Below are positions 49,684 through 60,400 of a DNA stretch of 64,000 nt, piece after piece (position 1 is the stretch's first letter; every line of letters begins with the position of its first letter). The notes under the pieces are model-generated. The model did no database searches, was not told the DNA's origin, and worked only from the letters and a program-made list of their open reading frames with translations. This stretch comes from Paenibacillus sp. SYP-B4298 (GTDB lineage Bacteria > Bacillota > Bacilli > Paenibacillales > Paenibacillaceae), in assembly GCF_027627475.1 (NCBI RefSeq), contig NZ_CP115484.1, positions 4,596,501 to 4,660,500 on the forward strand. The letters are read 5' to 3'. The position numbers and the translations under genes are program-made.

Positions 49684-50616
49684 CTATAACGATACGCACT
49701 TGAGGCGTGATAACATCGCTTCTTCATCATCTGCAGCCGCGAGGATTCTGTCTTCAACCTCCTGTTTAGCGTGTTTGAAGGATTCCGCAAATAAGGCTTT
49801 GGATATTACATTCAAAATTACTTCCCAGTTGGTCGCCAATCGCTGGAACTCTGCTTCCCAGCTTGAGAAACTGTGCTCTCTGTAGTGCTCAGAGTACGCA
49901 TTCATGACTAGCCCGAACTGCATTCTTCCTAATATTAATCGATTGAAATAGGCGTAGAGCCTTCGAATGTTGTCTGTTAAATCATCATATAATTCATCCA
50001 TATTCAACTGCGTAATTTCATTGGCGAGCTTCCTAATGCTGCTCATCATATCCTTTTCTTCTATTTTTGCAACCGCCTCACGGAGGATCGACGCCCAATC
50101 CGTTAGGAGCGGCGCTTCTTGAATCTGCCATTCCCCAAAATACTCTGAAGCCTGCTGCAGCACATGAAACGACACCCTCTTTTCTGCCTTCGTGAAATAA
50201 GGGTCTACGATCAACACCTCTTCCGCTTGCAGATCAAGACCCACAACAATGCAAGCGTGGCGATTATGCGTCTTGCCGCAGTAGGGATCCCAATCACAAT
50301 AGTACCCATCAAACCCGATCACTGCCGGGACTCCGTTATCAATTTGCTGTGCAATACGGGATAGTGATTGGGAAAAAGGAGCTTGTTCCAATACAAGCCT
50401 TGCCCCATGAAAATTATATAAATTATTCCATTTATGTTGATCAACTTGATCCTCATCCACATCGTCAGACAGGCTAAAAAAATCCCAGCTATCCCTATAC
50501 ATCAGTCGGTAGTCTCTTTGGTAATGAGCTGTAATCGTAGCGGCAATATCATCTAGACAAGCTGAAAACCGGTTCGTACATTGAATGGGAACCTTGCGTA
50601 TAGATACCTCAATCAT
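49684..50616 (-). CDS. BtrH-like cysteine acyltransferase/peptidase-fold protein (NRPS-associated)
   Basis: 310 aa; ATG at 50616. N-terminal half: CTNRFSACLDDIAATI (Cys13 and Cys20, the latter in the BtrH-N nucleophile position), then PAVIGFDGYYCDWDPYC, and THNRHACIVVGLD with VDPYF, giving a Cys-His-Asp set. The C-terminal half is helical. BtrH of butirosin biosynthesis transfers an acyl group from the carrier protein BtrI onto an aminoglycoside. By analogy this protein could move the NRPS product from the free carrier protein encoded just upstream onto an acceptor, or release it. Family assignment is by motif layout only. Confidence 0.65.
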   Translation of the reverse strand: MIEVSIRKVPIQCTNRFSACLDDIAATITAHYQRDYRLMYRDSWDFFSLSDDVDEDQVDQHKWNNLYNFHGARLVLEQAPFSQSLSRIAQQIDNGVPAVIGFDGYYCDWDPYCGKTHNRHACIVVGLDLQAEEVLIVDPYFTKAEKRVSFHVLQQASEYFGEWQIQEAPLLTDWASILREAVAKIEEKDMMSSIRKLANEITQLNMDELYDDLTDNIRRLYAYFNRLILGRMQFGLVMNAYSEHYREHSFSSWEAEFQRLATNWEVILNVISKALFAESFKHAKQEVEDRILAAADDEEAMLSRLKCVSL

Positions 50617-50643
50617 TCCAAGGCCTCTTTTCTGAATATCGTT

Positions 50644-50913
50644 CTAAGCTTTTGCAATACGTATCATCACTTGTTTCCCGATCTTGTCCAGTGTGTTGAA
50701 ATTTTCCAGAAGTGTTACATCGGAATCAAAATGGATGTGATACAGCTTTTCCAGCAGAATAATAATTTTTATGAACCCGATTGAATCCAGGCCGTAGTCA
50801 ATAAGATTATCCTCAGGTTGAATATGCTCCACGTCGACCTCAAACAACTGATGTTCCTGTATCGCCTCTAACAAGGTCTTATGAATGGCTGCTTCATTGA
50901 TTGGAACAGACAT
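50644..50913 (-). CDS. Free acyl/peptidyl carrier protein
   Basis: 89 aa; ATG at 50913 with GAGGGAGGAAG upstream. Four-helix carrier fold with the phosphopantetheine Ser in YGLDSIGFI (Ser44). Acidic, Ile/Leu-rich helix 3 (DKIGKQVMIRIAKA at the end). It sits 29 nt after the two-module NRPS and before the BtrH-like genes, an arrangement like BtrI/BtrH. It probably receives a chain or a starter acyl group. Confidence 0.9.
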   Translation of the reverse strand: MSVPINEAAIHKTLLEAIQEHQLFEVDVEHIQPEDNLIDYGLDSIGFIKIIILLEKLYHIHFDSDVTLLENFNTLDKIGKQVMIRIAKA

Positions 50914-50942
50914 ACTCCACTTCCTCCCTCTACATAGCCAGG

Positions 50943-53900
50943 TTATAAGCTAACTATCTTGCTCCGCTTGTCTGTAATCAGTTGCGCCATCGCTTCAAGA
51001 TGGTCAGCCTCCAGTAGCAACGCCAGGTCAGTCTGCACTGCAAATTGCTCCTCAATCCGTTGAGCCAGACGAATGAGCAGCAGCGAATGCCCCCCTAGCT
51101 CCAAGAAATTATCCAGCAGACCCACCTGCTCGATCTGCAGGATGTCCTCCCACAGCTCCGCCAAAGCAACCTCTTCCTCCGTTTGAGGAGGAACATAGTG
51201 CTTCAGGCGTGCAGCAGGTGCCGATGGCTCAGGCAACGCTCGCTTATTGACTTTGCCGTTCACTGTTAACGGAAAATGATCGACGAAGATGATTTCTGCA
51301 GGACGCATATATTCTGGTAAATTCCGCTTGGCGAACATCTGCAGGGCAAATTGATCCGCATCTTCTACCGCCCGCCGTAGAATGACATACGCATACAACT
51401 GCAGGTTTCCAGTCCGGTCTGCTTTAGCTGTTACTACGGCTTCCTTTACATTTTTGTGCCTGCGCAGCACGGATTCAATGTCGCCAGGCTCGATACGGTT
51501 GCCAGCTATCTTCAATTGATCATCCAGCCGGCCAATATAGACGATTGTGCCGTCAGGCATCCAACGGGCTGCGTCTCCAGTTCGGAACATTTTCCCTTGA
51601 CCCAAGAATGGATCATCTAGGAATCGTTGTCGTGTAAGCTCCTCATCCGTATACCCAGCGCCAACGCCTATGCCACCAATATATAGCTCCCCAGGAACCC
51701 CTAGTGGGACAGGTTGAGCATTCCCATCAAGAATATAGATGCTCGTATTGGCTATCGGACGTCCAATCGGTACGCTAGTCTGCTTAACTCCAGGCAAGCA
51801 TTGCCAATGCGTCACATCAATCGAGGCTTCGGTTGGCCCATACAGATTGTGCAGCTCTGCATGCATGGTCTCAAAAAATTTCTGCTGCAACTCAATCGAC
51901 AATGCTTCGCCGCTGCATATGACGCGTCGAAGTGTACGGCACTGACTTGCATGCGAGTGATCGAGAAACACGTCCAGCATGGAGGGGACAAAATGAATCG
52001 TCGTTATCTCCTCCGTTTGAATCAGTTCGACCAGATACGGTGTGTTTTTGTGGCCTTCCGGCACAGCTACGACAAGAGCAGCTCCACACATCAGTGGCCA
52101 GAAAAATTCCCATACTGAAACATCAAAGGTATAGGGCGTTTTTTGCAGCACTCGATCCGAGTGGTTTAACTGATACTGCTCCTGCATCCATATGAGCCGA
52201 TTGCAAACTCCCCGATGATGAAGCTTGACCCCTTTGGGCTTCCCTGTAGAACCTGAGGTATAGATGATGTAAGCCAGGCTATCCGGGGTTGCTTGGCTCG
52301 GCAAGTTAGCCGTCGGCTCCTGAACCAGAGCCTCTCTGAGCAAATCCAGCTCTACAGCCAACCCTCCAAAATCCACGATGTCCATTAGGGAGGACTCCGT
52401 CAGCACAACTGCGATCTGCGCATCCTCCAACATGTCGTGGATGCGTCTGGCAGGGAGATCAGGGTCAATCGGCACATACGCGCAGCCAGCCTTTAATATC
52501 GCCAAGAGACATACTGTCATCTCCAGCGAGCGCTGCATGCACACACCGACTATCTGGTCAGCTTCGACTCCTTGCCTCAGCAAATACGAGGCCAACTGAT
52601 TGGCCCGTTCATTCAGCTCACGGTAGGATAGCTGCTCGGTACGGAATACAATCGCGGCCTGATCTGGTGTTCGTTCAACCTGATCCTCGATCCATTGATG
52701 CAGACACCGGTCAAGCGGATAGTGCTGAGCGGTGCCATTCAAGCCTGTCATCAACTGTTGGCGCTCCTCATTACGGAGCAGGGAATACGTCTGATGCGGC
52801 TCTGCACAATGATCTGTCATTTCCTTAAGAATACGAACATAATACAAGGCATATGTATCGCTTTGCTCTTGTGTAACTTCTGCTCCGTTCGTATCCAGCA
52901 TCAGGATCAATTCGCCGGTTGTTGGAATCATGCTGAAGGCAGCCTGCAACACAAAATTGGTATCAGCCACTTCCTTCAGATCCAGAATTTCCATCGATGT
53001 TCCCGCTACCAGATCCCGAATGGCATGGAAATGGACGAAGTTGAAGGCTGTTTCAAATCCTTTATTTCGCCCCAGATTTTTTTGAATTTCACTAAGTGGA
53101 AAATGTCGATATTCCATCATTTCACGTTCATGAGCAAACACAGCCTGTACAAGCTCACGCCAGCTTCCCTCCGCAAGCTGCAATCTGAATGGCAATGTAT
53201 TGAGGAAGAGTCCACGAATTCGATCTCCGCCATCAACCTCTGGACGACCATTACTGACAAGCCCTGTCATAATGTCAGATTGACCGGCTAGGATTTGCAG
53301 CAGCTTCAGGTGAGCAGTCAACAATACGCTTTTAATCGGTACTTTGCACTCCTGAGCCAGCGCACGAATCCCTCGTTCAATTTCGTTGGGTATGGGTCGT
53401 AGCGAACGCTGAAATTGGCGTTGTCCGGTATACTCTGCTAATGTCCAGCGCGGAATCCGGGTTAACGGGAAGGCTTGCAACTGTTCTTTCCAGTACAACT
53501 GGTGAGCCTCAGAACGGATACATTCTCTTTCCATCCATACAAAATCACGGAAATGAAAGGGCTGAGCCTGGGGCTGGCTTAAAGCCTTTCCTTCCAAAAG
53601 CCTATAATATTCCATAAAGATATCGCGAATGATAGAGGTGAAGCTCCATCCATCCAAGATCGCGTGGCACTCCGTCAATGAAAACTGAATCATTTGCGGG
53701 CTGCGAATATGCACTGAGATGCGAAGCAAAGGAGGCTTCAGCAGATTGAACTTGCGCGCTACTTCCTCTTTAACCCATTGCTCAATGTACTCCTCCTGTG
53801 CTTCCTCATTCAGATGGCTTATGTTCTCCTCCAGCACTTCCAAGACCGCTTGCTGATGCACAATCTGGAGCGGCTCTGTATAGGACACGAAATCAAAAGA

Positions 53901-56900
53901 TGTCCGTAATACAGCATGCTGCGACACAATGTGATCAACCGCCCGCTGCAGCTTCTCTCTGTCATATACCATCTGGATCTTCAGGCTCGTCATATTCAAA
54001 TAGGAGGTGGAATCTTCATTCCGATCCATATGAAACAGCATCCCCGCCTGCAAGCCCGTTAATGGATAGGCATCCGCTGCATCCGCAGGCATCGCCCCCC
54101 TGTCCTTGCCGGATAGTCTGGCGAACGGCTCCAGAACGCTAAACATCGTATCATGCGAATCGGCTTCTAATCCTCCCATAGAGGAAGATAACGCCCGAAT
54201 CGTCTGCATATGGAACAGCTTTTGCAGTGTAATAGGGTACCCCTGCTCCTTCATGAGCGTTACGGCCTGGAGTGCTAGAATGGAATCTCCCCCTAGCACG
54301 AAGAAGTTGTCCTCCGCTCCTACACGTTGCACTTGCAGCACTTCCCGCCAGATTGCAGCCAGCTTCTTCTCTGTCTCATCGGCAGGCTCAATGTATGCAC
54401 CATGCGCCTGAAGAGGGCTCACGATGCTGTCCAGGAGTGCCTGGCGATTAATCTTGCCATTAGCTGTAAGAGGCATTTCTGGCAGAACTTCAAATACAGA
54501 CGGAATCATATAATCTGGCAGCTTGCGGAACAGAGCATCTCGAATCTCTGCTGCAGTCGGCGGTTCATGCTCATCAACCATTAAGAAGGCGACCAGACGC
54601 TTAGCGTTGCCCTCTCCCCCCTTTACCAGAACAACAGCCTGCTTAATTCGTGGATATTGGTTCAGCGCCTCCTCGATCTCTCCAAGCTCAATGCGATAGC
54701 CGCGTATTTTCACTTGATCATCGCTGCGTCCGACAAATACGACCTCGTCATTGCTTAGTCGGCGAGCCAGATCCCCGGATTTATACAGGGTTTCAGCCTG
54801 ATCGAAGGGACACGGCAAAAATCGCTGCGCCGTTAGCTCCGGGCGATTCAGATAACCGCGTGCCACACCAATACCGCTAATATAAATCTCGCCGGTTACT
54901 CCTATAGCTACAGGACGCATGTACTCATCCAGCAGATACATATTCAGATCGGGAATCGGCACACCGATGACACTGCCATCCCCCGACTCGGTATCGTGTT
55001 GCGTAATGCGACGAAACGTCGAATGAACCGTCGTCTCGGTAATGCCGTACATATTGATGAGCTGAGGCTTGGCATCACCATGCTTATCAATCCACGGCCT
55101 TAACCCCACAGGCTCCAATGCTTCCCCGCCAAAAATAATATAACGGAGAGCCATGCTACTCCCACTAATGTCGTTCCGCCGCTCATCCTCTCTTAACAGT
55201 TGCTGGAAAGCCGAAGGTGTCTGGTTCAGCACCGTAATCTGTTCTTCCAACAGTAGATTATAGAGATCTTCCGCAGAGCGGCTTGTCCAGTAAGGTACAA
55301 TGACGAGCTTGCCGCCATAAGCCAATGCCCCCCATATCTCCCATACGGAGAAATCGAAGGCATAGGAATGGAACAATGCCCAAATATCCGTTGAATCAAA
55401 ACCATACCAGTGCTCTGTAGAGCTGAATAATCGTGTGACATTGCGATGCTCGGACAACACCCCTTTAGGCTTGCCGGTGGAGCCCGAAGTATAGATGACA
55501 TAGGCCAGATCCTCTCCAGACACGTTAGGAACAGGATTTCCCTCTGTTTCCTCATTTTCTGGAAGCTGATCGATACACACAACAGTGCATCCGCTGGCAG
55601 CCTTAATCGGAAGCAGATGCTCCTGTGTAACCAGCCACTCCATCTGCGAATCCGCCATAATAAATGCCAGCCTCTCGGCAGGGGCATCTGGATCTAGCGG
55701 CACATAAGCCCCGCCCGCCTTGAGAATACCCAGCATGCCAGCAATCATCTCGGTGGAACGATCCATGCATAGCCCAACCAGTTGATTCGCTCCAACGCCT
55801 TGCTGGCGCAACCGATGAGCGAGCTGGTTCGCTCTCCGATTAAGCTCGGCATAGGTCATCTGCACCGCTCCGTACTGTACAGCTACAGCATCAGGCTGTA
55901 TTTCGGCTTGCCGCTCAAAGCGAAGATAGATGGGAGCTGTGGAGGGATCACTCTCCGCCCGATGCTCTCCGCTGTTCCAGCCATATAATAGCTGCTTATG
56001 CTCATCTGTAGAGAACATATCCAGTTCATATAGCAACTTCAGCGGGGCATCCGCAATACTCTCCAGCAGCCTGATATAGTGTGCTCTCATACGTATCGCC
56101 GTCTCAGCATGGAACAGGCTGGAGTTGAACTCCAACCTCCCCTGGAGACCCTGTTCGGTGTCCCAGAGCTCCAAGGTAAGGTCAAGCTTGGATGTCCCTG
56201 TCTCGATCGGCAGCACCTCAAGCGACAGTTGATCGAGCCTCGCGTGAACTGCGGGTGCATTATTATAAGCAAGCATGACCTGAAAGATCGGCGAGTAGTT
56301 CACATTGCGTTCAATAGCCAACTCATTCACTAGTTGTTCAAAAGGCACTTCCTGATTCGAATAAGCCTCCAGCGCCAATTGTTTAATGGTCTGCAGAAAG
56401 CCCAGGAATGGTGCATTCTCATCGACCTGGGCGCGAACCGCAATCGTATTTACAAAGAAACCGATGACTTCTTCAAAAGCCTTATGCCTGCGGTTGGCCA
56501 CAGGTATTCCAACGACAATATCGGATTGACCCGAGTAACGACGAAGCATAATGTGAAAGGCAGCCAGTAGTACATTATATAAGGTCGTTTCTTCCTTACG
56601 CGCCAAGCCTCTTAGTTTGTCCACTAGCAGCTCTGGAAGCCATAACGGGATGTTCGCCCCAGAATAGGTCTGAGTAAGTGGCCGCGGTCTGTCATACGGC
56701 AGCTCCAGCAGCTTCGGCATATCTGCCAGTTGCTCTTTCCAATAGGCCATCTGCTTATGGATTCTCTCCTGCTCCTGCTGCTGGCTTTGCCAGTGGGTAA
56801 AGTCTGCATATTGTACCGGCTTTTCGGCACGCAGCTCCTCTCCCTGGCACAGCGCGTTGTATCCCGTTGCGATTTCCCGGAAGATAAGGCCCATCGACCA

Positions 56901-57455
56901 ACCGTCGGATACAATATGATGCATATTCATGAACAAGAGATGCTCCCCATCGCCTAATATCCATAATGCAGCATAAAACAATGGCCCTGTTGCTAAATCA
57001 AATGGCTGTGCCGACTCTTCATTAATCCGTCTTTGTAGTTCTTCCTCCTGTAGACTCATGTGGGACAAGTCTAAGAGATTTAGGCGAAAGGCGTACTCTG
57101 TGTCTGTGATTTGCCAAGGCACGCCCTCTCTCATCTCAAAGCGAGCGCGCAATATATCGTGCCGCTCTACTAGACGAGCAATGCTCTTCTCCAAAGCGTC
57201 TACACAAATCGGCCCCTTCACCCTGACAGCCAGTGGAATATTATAAGCAGCATTTCCGGGGAGCCAATGGTTTAAGAACCATAACCTTCTCTGTCCCGGA
57301 GATAACGGCTGCGGGCTTGTCCGATCTGTTCGTAGAACTTCGGATGACGTGCGGAGCGACTGTTCCTCCGCTGCTTGTAGCCGTTTATTTAAGAGTGCTT
57401 GCAGCAGCTCCTCCTTCGTTGTTGGAGAAGACTGTTTATTTCTATGCTCCATCAT
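50943..57455 (-). CDS. Two-module nonribosomal peptide synthetase (C-A-T-C-A-T), predicted Thr and Ser
   Basis: 2170 aa, starting directly after the upstream NRPS stop (TAAATG). C1 about 45-480 with HHIVSDG near 178-184. A1 about 505-1000: pocket residues read DFWNIGMVHK, the threonine code. T1 near 1053 (LGGDS). C2 about 1110-1545 with CHAILDG, where the first His of HHxxxDG is Cys but the catalytic second His is kept. A2 about 1580-2060: pocket DVWH-SLIDK, a serine code (position 299 Ile or Val). T2 near 2117 (LGGHS). No epimerisation, methylation or thioesterase domain. Release must be in trans. Specificity is read by eye against the PheA alignment. Confidence 0.93.
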   Translation of the reverse strand: MMEHRNKQSSPTTKEELLQALLNKRLQAAEEQSLRTSSEVLRTDRTSPQPLSPGQRRLWFLNHWLPGNAAYNIPLAVRVKGPICVDALEKSIARLVERHDILRARFEMREGVPWQITDTEYAFRLNLLDLSHMSLQEEELQRRINEESAQPFDLATGPLFYAALWILGDGEHLLFMNMHHIVSDGWSMGLIFREIATGYNALCQGEELRAEKPVQYADFTHWQSQQQEQERIHKQMAYWKEQLADMPKLLELPYDRPRPLTQTYSGANIPLWLPELLVDKLRGLARKEETTLYNVLLAAFHIMLRRYSGQSDIVVGIPVANRRHKAFEEVIGFFVNTIAVRAQVDENAPFLGFLQTIKQLALEAYSNQEVPFEQLVNELAIERNVNYSPIFQVMLAYNNAPAVHARLDQLSLEVLPIETGTSKLDLTLELWDTEQGLQGRLEFNSSLFHAETAIRMRAHYIRLLESIADAPLKLLYELDMFSTDEHKQLLYGWNSGEHRAESDPSTAPIYLRFERQAEIQPDAVAVQYGAVQMTYAELNRRANQLAHRLRQQGVGANQLVGLCMDRSTEMIAGMLGILKAGGAYVPLDPDAPAERLAFIMADSQMEWLVTQEHLLPIKAASGCTVVCIDQLPENEETEGNPVPNVSGEDLAYVIYTSGSTGKPKGVLSEHRNVTRLFSSTEHWYGFDSTDIWALFHSYAFDFSVWEIWGALAYGGKLVIVPYWTSRSAEDLYNLLLEEQITVLNQTPSAFQQLLREDERRNDISGSSMALRYIIFGGEALEPVGLRPWIDKHGDAKPQLINMYGITETTVHSTFRRITQHDTESGDGSVIGVPIPDLNMYLLDEYMRPVAIGVTGEIYISGIGVARGYLNRPELTAQRFLPCPFDQAETLYKSGDLARRLSNDEVVFVGRSDDQVKIRGYRIELGEIEEALNQYPRIKQAVVLVKGGEGNAKRLVAFLMVDEHEPPTAAEIRDALFRKLPDYMIPSVFEVLPEMPLTANGKINRQALLDSIVSPLQAHGAYIEPADETEKKLAAIWREVLQVQRVGAEDNFFVLGGDSILALQAVTLMKEQGYPITLQKLFHMQTIRALSSSMGGLEADSHDTMFSVLEPFARLSGKDRGAMPADAADAYPLTGLQAGMLFHMDRNEDSTSYLNMTSLKIQMVYDREKLQRAVDHIVSQHAVLRTSFDFVSYTEPLQIVHQQAVLEVLEENISHLNEEAQEEYIEQWVKEEVARKFNLLKPPLLRISVHIRSPQMIQFSLTECHAILDGWSFTSIIRDIFMEYYRLLEGKALSQPQAQPFHFRDFVWMERECIRSEAHQLYWKEQLQAFPLTRIPRWTLAEYTGQRQFQRSLRPIPNEIERGIRALAQECKVPIKSVLLTAHLKLLQILAGQSDIMTGLVSNGRPEVDGGDRIRGLFLNTLPFRLQLAEGSWRELVQAVFAHEREMMEYRHFPLSEIQKNLGRNKGFETAFNFVHFHAIRDLVAGTSMEILDLKEVADTNFVLQAAFSMIPTTGELILMLDTNGAEVTQEQSDTYALYYVRILKEMTDHCAEPHQTYSLLRNEERQQLMTGLNGTAQHYPLDRCLHQWIEDQVERTPDQAAIVFRTEQLSYRELNERANQLASYLLRQGVEADQIVGVCMQRSLEMTVCLLAILKAGCAYVPIDPDLPARRIHDMLEDAQIAVVLTESSLMDIVDFGGLAVELDLLREALVQEPTANLPSQATPDSLAYIIYTSGSTGKPKGVKLHHRGVCNRLIWMQEQYQLNHSDRVLQKTPYTFDVSVWEFFWPLMCGAALVVAVPEGHKNTPYLVELIQTEEITTIHFVPSMLDVFLDHSHASQCRTLRRVICSGEALSIELQQKFFETMHAELHNLYGPTEASIDVTHWQCLPGVKQTSVPIGRPIANTSIYILDGNAQPVPLGVPGELYIGGIGVGAGYTDEELTRQRFLDDPFLGQGKMFRTGDAARWMPDGTIVYIGRLDDQLKIAGNRIEPGDIESVLRRHKNVKEAVVTAKADRTGNLQLYAYVILRRAVEDADQFALQMFAKRNLPEYMRPAEIIFVDHFPLTVNGKVNKRALPEPSAPAARLKHYVPPQTEEEVALAELWEDILQIEQVGLLDNFLELGGHSLLLIRLAQRIEEQFAVQTDLALLLEADHLEAMAQLITDKRSKIVSL

Positions 57456-60400
57456 TTATTCGGAATTCTCCCTTCTCAGCATTTCTGAGACTTCTTCATC
57501 ACTCAATCCGCCAAGCTCCTCCAGAATTTGCTGCTTCAGCAAATCGTCCAGATAGGAGGCGAATTCCTTAATGGTGGGATAATCAAAAAATGCACGAACC
57601 GGGAATTCAACATTGAGCATGGACTGTATTCTAGAGATGCACTGGATGGCAAGTATAGAATCCCCGCCCACATCGTAAAACCTATGATTGGTTGTAATAC
57701 TAACGTCTCCAATGACCTCTTGCCACACAGCGATCAGCATCTTCTCGGTCGCTGTAGTCGAATTAAGAGGCTCTTGTTGCTCTGGCCTCTGTTCCCCTTT
57801 CATATGAAGCAACTGCTTGCGGTCAACCTTGCCGTTAATTGTAAGCGGCAGAGAAGATAGAAAGCCGTACTCCGCAGGAACCATATACTCTGGGATGATA
57901 TCTCTCATAAAACTCCGCAGCTCATCCTGCTCCAGCGGCATATCCGCCTCCAGAACACAAAAAGCCGAAAGCTGGCTGGCTCCATGTCCATGATCCTTCA
58001 CAATAACGGCGCAGTCCCGTACAGCAGGATGACGAAGAATAGCACTCTCGACATCGCCAAGCTCGATACGGTAGCCGCGCACCTTCACTTGATTATCCAC
58101 TCGGCCGATAAATTCCAGATTCCCATCCGCCCGAAACCGTACCAAATCCCCTGTTCGATACAATCGGGTCTGCACACCCTCGATTGGTTGTAGAACAAAG
58201 CGCTCCTCATTTAATTCAGGACGGTTAATATAACCACGTGCCACGCCAGCCCCGCCTATGTATAGCTCGCCTGTCACACCGATAGCCACCGGCTCCTGCC
58301 TTTCATCCAGAACATACAACTGCGTGTTGTCAATTGGACGGCCGATCGGTATGGCGCCCTTGCTGCAGCGCCCAGCCGCAATAGAATACGTCGCGCAGCC
58401 AACAACGGTTTCTGTTGGGCCATACTCATTGATGAACAACGTATCAGGGGAATATTGGCGCCATGCCTGCAGCGACTCCCCGTATACCTGCTCCCCGCCC
58501 ACTACGATCACGGCTGCCCAATCGGCAAGTTGTTGAGGAGACAAGCTCTTGGAGAGCAGTTGGAGATGGGCAGGAGTGATCTTGGCCAGTCCCAGTCCGC
58601 TTAACGAAGCCAGAGCCTCACTAATGGCAGGCCCCTCCGTCTCCTTGATGAGATAGACGGTTTCACCTGTAATCAACGGAGTGAACAGACTGGTGACAGT
58701 GAGATCAAAGGCCAAAGAAGAGTGCACAGGCGCCCCTCCTTGCCTATGACCTGCATACTGTTTTTGACACCAGTTGAGGTAATTTGCCAGACCGCGATGC
58801 TCAATCATAACTCCCTTGGGCGTACCTGTAGAACCTGAGGTATAGATGATATAAGCCAACTGGTCGGCTTGGATCGGCTGTTGCGGGTTTGCGGTCGATT
58901 CCTCGCTCCATTGCTTCATGTCCGAGTCCAGCAGCAAGAGCGAAGTACCTTGAGGCAACTGTTCTTCCAGCCCGGATTGCGCAAGCACCAGAGCACATCC
59001 TGAATCCTTCAGCATGAACTCAATTCTCTCTTGTGGGTACTGAGGGTCCAGAGGTAAATAAGCGCCGCCGGCCTTCATTATACCGAGCACACCGGCCAAC
59101 AGCTCTGGCGTGCGCTCGAGCATAATGCCGACCGGAACTTCTGGCCCCACGCCTCTTTTCAGCAATGCGTGCGCAATGCAATTGGCCTTCTCATTAAGCT
59201 CGCGATAGCTCCAACTGTGCCCGTTTCCTTGAACCGCGCATTTCTCGGGGTTATGGGCTGCTTGCTCCTCGAAGAGCTGGGATGCAGTTGCAGTTGGAAT
59301 ATCGCACGCTGTCTCGTTGAACTCGATCACCAATTGCCGGCGGCTTGTTGAATCCAGAAGCTCGAGCTGACCGACCATTCGCCCGCTATGTTCAGAGGCA
59401 TCACTAAGCAATGTGAGCAAGCTTCTGAGTATACTCTCTGTGTATGCCGGCTCGATGTAAGCATCGCGATAAAGCAGGAGCTGAAAGCCCTTGCTGGTTT
59501 CTCGACATGAAAGTTTGAGATGAAATGGTTCTGGACATGCGAATTCACTCACCAACAGCATGGCCTCGTTACTTCTCTCATATGGACTCTCTTGCTCCAG
59601 ATATTCAAACAGATATGGAAAATAGGAAGTCTCCGCTTCCTGCTCCCAAGCAAAAAAATCTTGAGAAGCCTCCATCTCGTTAAAATCAAGCTGAATCCCC
59701 TTCATCAGTTGGTCAAAAGCAATCTCATGATCGGCTCTGATACGGGCAGGAACAGATTTGGAGAGAGGCCCAATAACCGACTGAAGCAACTCATCTGCTC
59801 TCCCGTCCAGTACGTAGCCGATCCCGCCGCATCTGTTATTGGATAGCCTCCAAATGACTGTCTGCCAGGCCGCAGCGAGAACCGCTCTAGCCTGGCAGCC
59901 TGATACCGAAGCCATCCTCTTTATTTGTTCTGACAGTTCCTTCGTCACCACATACGAGTGTGACTCTGGCGCAAACACGACAGACTCTGGTCTGTTATCA
60001 AGAGGAAGCCTTGCCTCCGCACTGCCCGACTCGCTGAGCTCTCTTGTGACCCTATGCCAATACTCTCGCTCGGCTGCTCCACCGCCCTCCGCAATCGCTT
60101 GCTGCCATCTCGTTACCTCATCGTAACGAATAGGCGCTTCACGCTTGGTCGTCACAGAGCAGCACCGCTCATGAATCTGACTGTTCATTACCTGCAGTGA
60201 CCTTAGATCCGCCAGCAGAGCCGGAACGGTCAGTGCCAGATAGCATTGTCCCTCTGCACCGCTCAGGACCAACAGCCGAACCTGTAGATCATGGATGTCG
60301 AAGGAGTAATCATCTCTTTCTCGCTGCAGAACCGAATGCAGTTCATCTTGATCGATCACATCTGGCAAGATGGCGCTTGCGGCTGTCCCCTTCCAGCTAG

